From Streptomyces violascens (GTDB lineage: Bacteria; Actinomycetota; Actinomycetes; Streptomycetales; Streptomycetaceae), in contig NZ_BMUA01000008.1 in the NCBI RefSeq assembly GCF_014649955.1, positions 62,001-126,000 of the forward strand: 64,000 bases of DNA. The letters are read 5' to 3'. Shown piece after piece: positions 23,646-31,042 of this stretch. The notes below the pieces were generated by a model. It had not been told where the DNA came from and did not search any database. It saw nothing but the letters and a program-made list of their open reading frames with translations. Within the stretch, counting starts at the first letter, position 1; the number at the start of each line of letters is the position of its first letter. Made by a program: the position numbers and the translations under genes.

Positions 23646-25058
23646 GTGACCCATGGACGTACCGCATGCACCGCCGCCCTGCTCGCCGCGCTCACCGTCG
23701 TGCTCGCCCTCACCGTCCTGCGCGACGGCTATGCCACCGACCCGGGCGGGCTCTCCTGGTGGTACGCGGCGGCCTGGCTGCTGTTCGCCGCTGCCGCCCG
23801 GTCGCTGCGCAGGGTGCCGGTCCGCCACCAGGCCGCGCTGATCGTCGCGGGCGGGATCGCCGTGGCCGCGACGGGCCTCCTGGCTCCCCCGCGCACGAGC
23901 ACGGACGCCTACCGGTACGCCTGGGACGGCCGGGTGCAGGCGGCCGGGATCTCCCCGTACGACCACGCTCCGGCCGACCGCGAGCTGGCCGGGCTGCGCG
24001 ACCGCTGGCTCTTCCCGACGGATCCGGCACAGTGCGCGCTGGCGGACCACGCCCCGGTGGACGGCGGCTGCACCCTCCTCAACAGGCCGTCCGTCCACAC
24101 CATTTACCCGCCGGTCGCCGAGGCGTACTACCTGGTGGTGGACGAGATCGCGCCCGGTTCCGCCCGCCTGAAGCCGCTGCAGACCGGCGGCGCGCTGTTC
24201 GCGGTGGGCACCACCTTGTGCCTGTTGCGGATCGTCCGGCGGCGCGGTCCGGACGGGGCGGCGGGCTCGGTGCCACCCGTCGCGTACTGGGCGTGGTGTC
24301 CGGCCGTGCCCCTGGAGGCGGTCAACAACGCCCATGTCGACGTCCTGGCCGTACTGTTGACGGTCGCGGGGCTCGGCGCGCTGACGGGCCGTGCCGCGCT
24401 CGGGCGGCTGCGTGCCGCAATGGGCGGGGCGCTGATCGGCGCGGGCGTCGCGGTGAAGCTGCTGCCCGCCGTGGTCCTGCCCGCGGTCCTGCGACGGCGG
24501 CCGGTCACCGTACTCCTGTCGACAGTAGGCACGATCGCGCTCTCCTACCTCCCGTACGCGCTCGCCTCCCACTCCTCGGTGTTCGGCTACCTCGGTGGCT
24601 ACACCGAGGAGGAGGGGTACGACGATCCCTCCGCGCGGGGCCGGTTCGCGCTGCTCCGCCTGGTGCTGCCCGACAGCTGGTCCCTGCCGGTCACGCTGGC
24701 CGCCCTGCTCGCGGTGACCGCGTACGTGCTGCGGCGCGGGAATCCCGAACGCCCCTGGTCCGGCGCCCTGTTGCTGCTCGGCTGGTCCTTCCTGCTGCTC
24801 ACGCCGGGCTACTCCTGGTACGCCCTGCTTCTGATCGCCCTCGTGGCGCTCGACGGGCGGTGGGAGTGGCTCACCGTTGCCGCTGCGGGGGCGGCCGCGT
24901 ATGTGACGACTCCGGCCGTGCCGGACTTCCCCGTACCGACGACGGCGTACGGGGTCGCGGCGGGCGCGGTCCTCGCGGCCTCGGCACTCCGGCGGCGCCG
25001 CAAGGGGCAGGACGCGGGCCGCTCGGAGGCGTTGTCACAGGCGCGGGTTAATGTCTGA
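23646..25058 (+). CDS. GT87/DUF2029-type polytopic glycosyltransferase
   Basis: A 470-residue integral membrane GT-C enzyme with about ten to eleven helices. The first extracytoplasmic loop carries the catalytic acidic motif STDAYRYAWDGRVQAAGISPYD, characteristic of polyprenyl-phosphate-sugar-dependent mannosyltransferases, and later EAVNNAHVDVLAVLL matches the family's second conserved loop. It should add a sugar from a lipid carrier to an outward-facing acceptor. The GTG start follows an intergenic region with the shared motif. With the GT2, DUF2064 and epimerase genes upstream it completes a plausible surface-glycan pathway. Confidence 0.88.
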   Translation: MTHGRTACTAALLAALTVVLALTVLRDGYATDPGGLSWWYAAAWLLFAAAARSLRRVPVRHQAALIVAGGIAVAATGLLAPPRTSTDAYRYAWDGRVQAAGISPYDHAPADRELAGLRDRWLFPTDPAQCALADHAPVDGGCTLLNRPSVHTIYPPVAEAYYLVVDEIAPGSARLKPLQTGGALFAVGTTLCLLRIVRRRGPDGAAGSVPPVAYWAWCPAVPLEAVNNAHVDVLAVLLTVAGLGALTGRAALGRLRAAMGGALIGAGVAVKLLPAVVLPAVLRRRPVTVLLSTVGTIALSYLPYALASHSSVFGYLGGYTEEEGYDDPSARGRFALLRLVLPDSWSLPVTLAALLAVTAYVLRRGNPERPWSGALLLLGWSFLLLTPGYSWYALLLIALVALDGRWEWLTVAAAGAAAYVTTPAVPDFPVPTTAYGVAAGAVLAASALRRRRKGQDAGRSEALSQARVNV

Positions 25059-25061
25059 GCT

Positions 25062-25865
25062 ATGACAACTGCCGCACTGGAAACGGGAGTAGGGCCGATG
25101 CTGCGCGGCTGGCGCGAGCAGCGCCGGATCAGCCAGCTGGAGCTCGCGCTGCGCGCCGACTCCTCGGCCCGGCACATCAGCTTCATCGAGACCGGCAGGT
25201 CCCGGCCGAGCGAGGAGATGGTCCTGCGCCTCGCCGAGCACCTGGACGTGCCGGTCCGCGAGCGCAACGCCCTTCTCCTGGCGGCCGGTTACGCCCCGCA
25301 CTACGCACAGACTCCGCTCGACGACCCGTCGATGAGTTCCCTGCGCGAGGGAATGGAGCGGCTGCTCCAGGCCTACGATCCGTACCCCGCGCTGATGGTC
25401 GACGCGACATACACGGTGCTCGCCGCCAACCGGGGCATAGAAATGCTCCTCGAAGGCGTGGCCGGGCATCTGCTGACACCGCCGGTGAACGCGATGCGGC
25501 TCACCCTCCACCCCGAGGGCCTCGCCCCGCGCATCCGCAACCTGCCGCAGTGGCGCGGCCACCTCCTGGAACAGATGGAACGGCAGATCGCGCTGCTGCG
25601 CAGCGAAACCCTGCGCGAGCTGTACGAGGAGGTCGCCGCCCACCCCGTGCCGGCCGGCGGGGAGCCGGGCGACGCCGGAGCCCACCCGGTGTTCCCCTTC
25701 GCGCTGCCGCTGCGCATCGAGCACGCGGGGACGGTCCTGTCGTTCATATCGACCATCGCCACGTTCAACACGCCGATGGACGTCACCGTCTCCGAGCTGG
25801 CCATCGAGACGTTCCTGCCGGCCGACCCGGAAACGGCGAAGTACCTTCAGTCGCTCATGCCGTAG
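25062..25865 (+). CDS. XRE-family regulator with MmyB-type ligand domain
   Basis: A 267-residue regulator. Residues 13-75 are an XRE helix-turn-helix (LRGWREQRRISQLELALRADSSARHISFIETGRSRPSEEMVLRLAEHL), followed by an MmyB ligand-binding domain (DPYPALMVDATYTVLAANRG... to PMDVTVSELAIETFLPADPET). It starts 3 bases after the GT87 stop with a weak ribosome site and could be cotranscribed or leaderless. It overlaps the NTF2-like gene tail to tail by 11 bases. The effector is unknown; relatives often control adjacent oxidoreductases. Confidence 0.92.
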   Translation: MTTAALETGVGPMLRGWREQRRISQLELALRADSSARHISFIETGRSRPSEEMVLRLAEHLDVPVRERNALLLAAGYAPHYAQTPLDDPSMSSLREGMERLLQAYDPYPALMVDATYTVLAANRGIEMLLEGVAGHLLTPPVNAMRLTLHPEGLAPRIRNLPQWRGHLLEQMERQIALLRSETLRELYEEVAAHPVPAGGEPGDAGAHPVFPFALPLRIEHAGTVLSFISTIATFNTPMDVTVSELAIETFLPADPETAKYLQSLMP

Positions 25866-26232
25866 CCGGTACGCGGTCCAGGAAACCGGCGACGGAGCGG
25901 ATGCGGCCGTCCTCGGCGAGGGCGATCACGTCGAACCCGGCGACCGGGGCCGAGCCGTCGGCGACCGACACCAGCTCCCACCCGAAGCGGGCGATGTCGT
26001 GGTGGCCGTCGACCGCGCCGAGCAGCCGGAACTCGAACCCCGGGAACTGGGCGTGCGCCCCGGCGATCACGGCGGCGACCGCGTCGTGGCCCGCGACCTC
26101 GACGAGCGGGTCGGTGTAGGACCCGTCCTCGGTCCACGCCGCGGCGACGGCCTTGGCGATACCCTCGGCCGAGCGGGCGTTCCACGCCTCGAAGTAGCGG
26201 GCGACGGCGGTCTCGTAGCGGTTCTCGGACAT
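25855..26232 (-). CDS. nuclear transport factor 2-like (SnoaL-type) protein
   Basis: A 125-residue protein of the NTF2-like cone fold: YETAVARYFEAWNARSAEGIAKAVAAAWTEDGSYTDPL at the N-terminus and EDGRIRSVAGFLDRVPAT at the end. Such proteins are isomerases, cyclases or binding proteins; no clear catalytic Asp/His pair assigns a reaction. Start MSENRYET is the first ATG of the fold. It runs convergently into the XRE gene. Confidence 0.88.
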   Translation of the reverse strand: MSENRYETAVARYFEAWNARSAEGIAKAVAAAWTEDGSYTDPLVEVAGHDAVAAVIAGAHAQFPGFEFRLLGAVDGHHDIARFGWELVSVADGSAPVAGFDVIALAEDGRIRSVAGFLDRVPATA

Positions 26233-26374
26233 GGAAATCAGCCTCCGTTGAAGTATGTGACGCCTGGTCAAAAACCCGGGACCCGACCGGAGTGCGCCGC
26301 CCGGGTCCCGATGTCCCCAACTCTGCCGGGGGGCGGCGAAGGGGTCGATTACCGCGGAGGTAATGGAGGTTGAT

Positions 26375-27022
26375 GTGATCGGCGACAGCTCGGCCGTGGG
26401 CGGGCCGGACGGGATGGTCTGGTACGCCTCGTACGGCTCCAACATGCATCGCGACCGGCTCGCCCACTACATCGAGGGCGGGCGGCCGCCGGGCGCGGCC
26501 CGGGCGTATCCGGGCTGCCGGGACCGTCGGCTGCCTGCCCAGTCCGTGCCGGTTGAGCTCCGCGGGGCGCTCTACTTCGCGACCCGGTCGCCGGTCTGGC
26601 AGGGCGGCCGGGCCTTCTACGATCCCGACGCGGACGGCCGCGTGTTCGGCCGCGCCCACCTGGTCTCGGCGGGCCAGTTCGCCGACATCGCTGCGCAGGA
26701 GATGTACCGGGAACCCGGCGCGGACCTCGACCTCGGCGAGGTGCTGAGCACGGGACGGGCGGTGCTGGGCGACGGGCGGTACGAAACCCTGATCTGTACG
26801 GGCCGGCTCGACGGCCGGCCCGTGCTTGCCTTCACCGCCCCCTGGCGCATGGACGAGGTTGCCTGGACGGCGCCCTCGGCCGCCTATCTCGCACACCTGG
26901 CCAGGGGACTGCTGGAAGCGGGCACTTGGGACGAGGAGGCGGTCACCGCCTATGTGGCGGACTGCCCGGGCACGGCGGGCCTGTGGACCGCGCGGGCCGT
27001 CGCGGAACTCCTAGCGGACTGA
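26375..27022 (+). CDS. gamma-glutamylcyclotransferase-like fold protein
   Basis: About 215 residues. After a short leader, VWYASYGSNMHRDRL is the signature glycine-rich loop of the gamma-glutamylcyclotransferase (BtrG/AIG2) fold, and YRCR-like GCRDRRLPAQSVPVELRGALYF continues it. Related actinobacterial proteins are sometimes labelled histone deacetylase, which the sequence does not support. A GTG at 26375 is favoured because GGAGG lies 5 bases upstream; ATG 26363 is too close to its own ribosome site. Function unknown; it stands alone. Confidence 0.75.
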   Translation: MIGDSSAVGGPDGMVWYASYGSNMHRDRLAHYIEGGRPPGAARAYPGCRDRRLPAQSVPVELRGALYFATRSPVWQGGRAFYDPDADGRVFGRAHLVSAGQFADIAAQEMYREPGADLDLGEVLSTGRAVLGDGRYETLICTGRLDGRPVLAFTAPWRMDEVAWTAPSAAYLAHLARGLLEAGTWDEEAVTAYVADCPGTAGLWTARAVAELLAD

Positions 27023-27175
27023 CGCCATCCGCATCGGCGAGCCGGATGCCCGCTCAACAACCGCCCGCGGTCCTTCAGTTGGGAAGATTGGCCCCCTCCG
27101 GATGCCGCTCGCCCCGCCTCCATACTCTTACGCATGCGGCCGGCGCGATGGACCGCGTTTTCGAGGAGGACAGGG

Positions 27176-27730
27176 ATGACGGTGACTCTGCGGGTGGAGG
27201 CGACGGCGACGGCGGGCGGGCTCGTGCTGCGGCCCTGGCTGCCGGACGACGCCCAGGCGGTGATCGAGGCCTACAGCGACCCCGACATAGCCCGCTGGAC
27301 GACCAGCCCGATGAAGTCCTCCGAGGACGCGCTGCGGTGGCTGGAGCGGCAGTGGGAGGGCAGGGAGACCGGAAGGCAGTTCAGCTTCGCGGTCTGCGAG
27401 GCCCAACCCGACGGCGGATACGGAAAGTTGCTGTGCGACATCTCCCTCAGGTGGAACGACGACGGCCGTGAGATCGGCGAGGTCGGCTACTGGACCTTGG
27501 CCCACGCCCGCGGCCAGGGCGTGGCCCCCCGTGCCCTGGAGGCGCTCTCGACGTGGGCCTTCGACGCCTTCGCGGGCGACGGTCTGCGCCGCCTCCAGCT
27601 GATCCACCAGATCGACAACCTCGCCTCGTGCCGCGTCGCCGAGAAGACCGGCTACCGCCTCGACCGGATCCTGCCCGCCTACCCGCCCTACCCCAGGGAC
27701 GGCCACGTCCACGTACGCGACGCGGGCTGA
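27176..27730 (+). CDS. GNAT family N-acetyltransferase (RimJ/RimL-like)
   Basis: A 184-residue acetyltransferase. LVLRPWLPDDAQAVIEAYSDPDIARWT is the typical RimJ/RimL start, GEVGYWTLAHARGQGVAPRALEAL is the acetyl-CoA loop (Gln/Arg-x-x-Gly-x-Gly/Ala), and LQLIHQIDNLASCRVAEKTGYRLD the conserved last motif. ATG 27176 follows GAGGAGGA. The last codons contain CCAGGGACGGCCACGTCCAC, repeated exactly just after the stop. Confidence 0.92.
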   Translation: MTVTLRVEATATAGGLVLRPWLPDDAQAVIEAYSDPDIARWTTSPMKSSEDALRWLERQWEGRETGRQFSFAVCEAQPDGGYGKLLCDISLRWNDDGREIGEVGYWTLAHARGQGVAPRALEALSTWAFDAFAGDGLRRLQLIHQIDNLASCRVAEKTGYRLDRILPAYPPYPRDGHVHVRDAG

Positions 27731-27758
27731 CCCTCCACCAGGGACGGCCACGTCCACG
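27693..27758 (+). repeat. 21-bp perfect direct repeat spanning the GNAT stop codon
   Basis: The same 21 bases occur at 27693-27713 (coding) and 27738-27758 (after the stop), 45 bases apart. The second copy is part of an ACGGCC/GGCCGT hairpin that could terminate transcription. Confidence 0.7.
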
Positions 27759-27780
27759 GCCGTTCCCCTCCCCGCGGGTG

Positions 27781-28635
27781 CTAGAGAACGCCCGCGTCCC
27801 GCGCCGTCCACACCGATGGGAAGAGTGGCCGGTAGCCCAGCTCATGGCGGATGCGGTCGGTCGACATCACGCTGTGCCACGGGTCGTCGACCTCCTTGTC
27901 GTACGCCTCCTGCGGCACCGCGAGGCCGTGCAGGACGAACAGGTCGACCGTCGTCACCGGGGTGTCGTCGGCGATGTTGTAGACGCCGTGCGCGCCCGCC
28001 GCGTACAGGAGGCGCCGCAGACCCTGGGTGACATCCACGTGGTGGCCCATGTGCAGGCGTTGCATGGCGGGCCACTTCGGCGCCCACTCCATCACGTCCG
28101 TCAGATGCGGGTCCCCGTCGCCGTACACGAACGGCAGCCGGCCGATGCGCAGGTCGTCGAGACCGTCCGTCGCCGCCAGCGCGCGCTCCGCCTCCCGCTT
28201 CGACTCGGGGTACGCGCCCCACAGATGGGTGCCCGGCACCGTCTCATCGCCCTCGACCAGCGGCCTGCCGCGCCCGGCGCCGTACACCAGCCCCGTACTG
28301 ACCTGCACGAACCTCCGCACGCCCGAAGCCACCGCGGCGCGGCCGAGCTCAACGGCGGCGTCCCCGTTGACGGCCCGCGCCTCCTCGTCCGACACCCCGC
28401 GGAAGGCCGCGGCGACGTTCACCACGGCGTCCGCGCCGGCCGTCGCCCTGCCGAGGACGTCCACGTCCCGCAGGTCGCCGACGATCACCTCGGCGCCCAG
28501 GTCCGCGAACCGCTCGCCCCGTGCCGCATCCCGCACCAGGACCCGCACCCGGTCGCCCTGGGGCGCGCCCTGCAGCAGCCGCGGCACGAACCGCCGCCCG
28601 ACCTGTCCCGTCGCCCCTGTCACCAACGTCAGCAT
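27781..28635 (-). CDS. NAD(P)-dependent epimerase-like short-chain dehydrogenase
   Basis: A 284-residue extended or atypical SDR starting MLTLVTGATGQVGRRFVPRL. The central VQVSTGLVYGAGRG and WGAYPESKREAERA give the Ser and Tyr-xxx-Lys catalytic residues. AGGAGG lies 5 bases before the ATG. It is divergent from an XRE/MmyB regulator with a perfect 10-bp inverted repeat between them, the usual arrangement in which the regulator represses a neighbouring dehydrogenase. Substrate unknown. Confidence 0.9.
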   Translation of the reverse strand: MLTLVTGATGQVGRRFVPRLLQGAPQGDRVRVLVRDAARGERFADLGAEVIVGDLRDVDVLGRATAGADAVVNVAAAFRGVSDEEARAVNGDAAVELGRAAVASGVRRFVQVSTGLVYGAGRGRPLVEGDETVPGTHLWGAYPESKREAERALAATDGLDDLRIGRLPFVYGDGDPHLTDVMEWAPKWPAMQRLHMGHHVDVTQGLRRLLYAAGAHGVYNIADDTPVTTVDLFVLHGLAVPQEAYDKEVDDPWHSVMSTDRIRHELGYRPLFPSVWTARDAGVL

Positions 28636-28707
28636 GGCCGCCTCCTGGTTGTCGTAGCCATGCCTCACAGCGTGGGCGGTCTTCCGCCGCGCCGGGAGAG
28701 ACGCGGT

Positions 28708-28734
28708 CATCCAGGGACCGCCACTCCCTGGATG
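28708..28734. promoter_or_regulatory. perfect 10-bp inverted repeat, likely operator of the XRE/MmyB regulator
   Basis: CATCCAGGGA (28708-28717) and TCCCTGGATG (28725-28734) are exact reverse complements with 7 bases between. They lie in the 139-base divergent region of the SDR and XRE genes. A further TGGATG follows at 28740-28745. Confidence 0.65.
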
Positions 28735-28774
28735 AGCACTGGATGTGCGGCCGGTCCCGAGCGATCCTGAAGAG

Positions 28775-29632
28775 GTGAACCGAGCCGAACTCGCCGATTT
28801 CCTGCGCCGCGCCCGCACCCGGCTGGCCCCCTCCGACGTGGGCCTGGCCGGTGGGCCGCGGCGCCGCACACCGGGGCTGCGCCGCGAGGAGGTGGCGCAG
28901 CTCGCCGGGATGTCCGCGGACTACTACACGCGCCTGGAACAGCGTCGCGGCTCCCACCCCTCGCGGCAGATGCTGACGGCGCTGGCCCGCGCGCTGCGCC
29001 TCGACGACGCCGAGCGCGACCACCTGTTCCACCTGGCGGACGAGGAGCCGCCGCGGCCCGGCGTCTCCTCCGGGCACGTCCGGCCAGGTCTGCTCATGAT
29101 CCTGGACCGGCTGCACGACCTGCCGGCGTCCGTGTACAGCGACTGGGGCGAGGTGCTGGCGCAGAACACGATGTCAGTGGCCCTGACGGGCGACTACACG
29201 GGCACGAACGTGATCCGCCGCTGGTTCACGGACCCCGCCACCCGGCTGATCACCCCGCCCGACCATCGCGAGATGCACTCCCGGGCCCATGTGGCGGGCC
29301 TGCGCGCGATCGCCGCGGCCCGCCCCGACGACCCGGGCCCGGCCGCCCTGGTGGCCGAACTGCGCGCCGGATCGGCCGAGTTCGAGGAGCTGTGGCGGGC
29401 TCACGATGTCGTGGTGCGCCGCCCGTCGCCGAAGCGCTTCCTGCACCCCGTGGTCGGCACTCTCGACCTCGACTGCGAGGTGCTGGTCGGCGACGGCCAC
29501 GACCAGCAGCTCATCGTTCACTCGGCACGGCCGGGTACGCAGACATGTGAACGTCTGGAGCTGCTGCGGGTGATAGGGCTCCAGGACCTGTCCCCGGGCC
29601 CGGGTGCGTACAACAGCCAAGGCGTGTCGTAG
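28775..29632 (+). CDS. XRE-family regulator with MmyB-type ligand domain (second copy)
   Basis: About 285 residues. The DNA-binding part reads LADFLRRARTRLAPSDVGL..., RRRTPGLRREEVAQLAGMSADYYTRLEQRRGSHPSRQMLTALARAL, the hallmark of the MmyB regulators. The ligand domain follows (PASVYSDWGEVLAQNTMSVALTGDYTG). The GTG at 28775 starts where homologues begin; ATG 28745 would add ten residues. Its own ribosome site is poor, so a leaderless message is possible. Probably controls the divergent dehydrogenase gene. Confidence 0.9.
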   Translation: MNRAELADFLRRARTRLAPSDVGLAGGPRRRTPGLRREEVAQLAGMSADYYTRLEQRRGSHPSRQMLTALARALRLDDAERDHLFHLADEEPPRPGVSSGHVRPGLLMILDRLHDLPASVYSDWGEVLAQNTMSVALTGDYTGTNVIRRWFTDPATRLITPPDHREMHSRAHVAGLRAIAAARPDDPGPAALVAELRAGSAEFEELWRAHDVVVRRPSPKRFLHPVVGTLDLDCEVLVGDGHDQQLIVHSARPGTQTCERLELLRVIGLQDLSPGPGAYNSQGVS

Positions 29633-29730
29633 GGGTCCGTCCGCCGCACGACGCCGTGCACGCACTCTCGCAGGACGGGCCGAAAGCCCCAGTAGGTCCA
29701 CCACGAGGGCTTCCGGCCGTCGGTACGCGG

Positions 29731-29880
29731 CTAGCGCCCCTGGGGCTTCTTCCCCGGGCGCTCCTCCTGTTCCTCGGCCGCCTTCCCTCCCTTCTCGCGA
29801 GTACCGGTCCCGGCGGGCCGGATGCGGGCGGCCTCGGCTCGGATCATGGCGTTGAGCGCCGCGAGCGGATCGATGGGCAT
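29731..29880 (-). CDS. small hypothetical protein, 49 residues
   Basis: Encodes MPIDPLAALNAMIRAEAARI followed by a lysine, glutamate and glycine-rich tail (KGGKAAEEQEERPGKKPQGR). AAGGTGG lies 7 bases before the ATG. It is too small for a fold assignment but has good codon bias, a ribosome site, and follows the small secreted protein gene on the same strand. Function unknown. Confidence 0.65.
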   Translation of the reverse strand: MPIDPLAALNAMIRAEAARIRPAGTGTREKGGKAAEEQEERPGKKPQGR

Positions 29881-29939
29881 GGGTGAACCACCTTGCCGTG
29901 TGGGGAGTTGACTGACTGATCCGGTTCCGTGCGGAACGG

Positions 29940-30275
29940 TCAGCAGCGCAGCACCACACAGCGAACGCCCGTCGCCGCAGCGGGCCGACGGGCGTTGTCG
30001 TACGGGGTGGAGGGCGGCGACGCGGGATCCGGCCGCGGCTCCTCGGCCATCGGCGGGCGTACCGGTCGCGCGGGCCGGCCCGATGGAACGGGAAGTACCG
30101 CTTCGGCCGCGTCCTGGGTGCCCTCGTCCGACGGTTCGGGCGCGACGGACGCCGAGGCCGAATCCGCCGTCCGTCCCTCGCGCGCCTGTACGTCGGGCGC
30201 CGCCCCGAACAGCGCGCCGAGCACCACCAGCACCACGAGGATGCGGCGCAGGGCGGCGAGGGAGGCGGACGGCAC
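29940..30275 (-). CDS. small secreted hypothetical protein
   Basis: A 111-residue protein with a convincing signal peptide (MPSASLAALRRILVVLVVLG ... PDVQA) and a proline-rich, low-complexity mature part with cysteines only at the end (GVRCVVLRC). No family recognised. Its stop is immediately followed by a GTTCCG/CGGAAC inverted repeat (29924-29937), then by the 49-residue gene on the same strand. Confidence 0.6.
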   Translation of the reverse strand: MPSASLAALRRILVVLVVLGALFGAAPDVQAREGRTADSASASVAPEPSDEGTQDAAEAVLPVPSGRPARPVRPPMAEEPRPDPASPPSTPYDNARRPAAATGVRCVVLRC

Positions 30276-30478
30276 GAGGACAGCTCTGCCCAGCTATGCC
30301 CGTTACGTGCCGATGCCCCGGCAGATCCGCTCTACCGAGTGACTCCTCTTGACGTATCGACCCGTCCTGGCGCATGGGGCACACGCCGGGCACCACGGTC
30401 CCGCCCCCGCTCGCGATCCTCGGGGGCCGACGAGGGCGGAGTCGTGGTCACGGCCGTGCTGGGTCCAGCTCTGGGGAT

Positions 30479-30673
30479 CTAGCTCTGGGGAGGGGTGTCC
30501 TGCGGCTTGTCGGAGCCCAGCTGCTCGTTGATCTTCTGCTGGGCCATGTCGACCTGGCTCTGGTACTTGTTGCCGGTCTTGGCGTCGAAGGCGTCGCCGG
30601 CCTTTTCGACTCCCTGCCGCGCGGTGTCCTCGTGGCCCTTGAGCATGCTCTTGAGCTTGTCGAGCATCGACAT
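30479..30673 (-). CDS. Rv0909/MT0933-type small antitoxin-like protein
   Basis: A 64-residue helical protein, MSMLDKLKSMLKGHEDTARQ, then GVEKAGDAFDAKTGNKYQSQVDMAQQKINEQLG. It resembles the actinobacterial MT0933/Rv0909 'antitoxin' family, amphipathic peptides rich in lysine and glutamate. No toxin gene is adjacent, so the antitoxin label rests on family name only; many copies are stand-alone stress-related proteins. A perfect AAGGAGG lies 5 bases before the ATG and is directly preceded by an 11-bp perfect hairpin. Confidence 0.8.
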   Translation of the reverse strand: MSMLDKLKSMLKGHEDTARQGVEKAGDAFDAKTGNKYQSQVDMAQQKINEQLGSDKPQDTPPQS

Positions 30674-30685
30674 ATCTGCCTCCTT

Positions 30686-30712
30686 GCGGATGCTGGCACA
30701 CCCAGCATCCGC
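30686..30712 (-). promoter_or_regulatory. 11-bp perfect hairpin abutting the ribosome site of the antitoxin-like gene
   Basis: GCGGATGCTGG and CCAGCATCCGC are exact reverse complements around CACAC. The next seven bases on the minus strand are AAGGAGG. Could be an mRNA stabiliser, a translation control element or a DNA operator. Confidence 0.7.
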
Positions 30713-30769
30713 GCATTCCCCCGGGTTCGCACCCCCAGACGCCTGCCGGACCGGGGGCGGGTAGGGGCG

Positions 30770-30937
30770 TCAGCGGCACAGAGCGGTGTCCACGGCCGCC
30801 TCTACGCGCCGCACGGCCGCTTCGTCGGACGGCTCGGCGGTCACCGCGACATACGCGCCCCGGCCGTCGTCGGTGGCGCCGCCCCGGGTCTCGTACCCCT
30901 GGATGTCGCCGCCGTGTTGGGGCAGTGATGAGCGCAT
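30770..30937 (-). pseudogene. C-terminal remnant of a class C serine hydrolase (D-Ala-D-Ala carboxypeptidase type)
   Basis: The reading LPQHGGDIQGYETRGGATDD, then GRGAYVAVTAEPSDEAAVRRVEAAVDTALCR and a stop, matches the C-terminal end of class C beta-lactamase-like serine hydrolases, whose HGGxxxGY box is diagnostic. Only about 50 residues remain; the SxxK and YxN catalytic parts upstream are missing. A short ATG reading of 55 codons exists but is unlikely to be functional. Confidence 0.6.
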
Positions 30938-31042
30938 GAGTACGGCTGCTCATGTGCTCATCAGGATGCCCTTGGCCCGGCGGACAGGGCGCGCGCGTGC
31001 CGCGCGAGGCGGCGTCACCGGGGCGTCGCCGAGGGCGCAGGA

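Noticed and set aside
12194..25058. Arsenosugar or arsenic natural-product cluster, because of the DUF2064/GT2 pair
   Set aside because: No radical SAM arsenosugar enzyme, arsenic methyltransferase or ars gene is visible in the window.
26375..27022. Histone deacetylase label for the YASYGSN protein
   Set aside because: The glycine-rich ASYGSN loop belongs to the gamma-glutamylcyclotransferase-like fold; no deacetylase metal motif is present.
30479..30673. Toxin-antitoxin system
   Set aside because: The antitoxin-like protein has no adjacent toxin gene; the neighbouring fragment is a serine hydrolase remnant.
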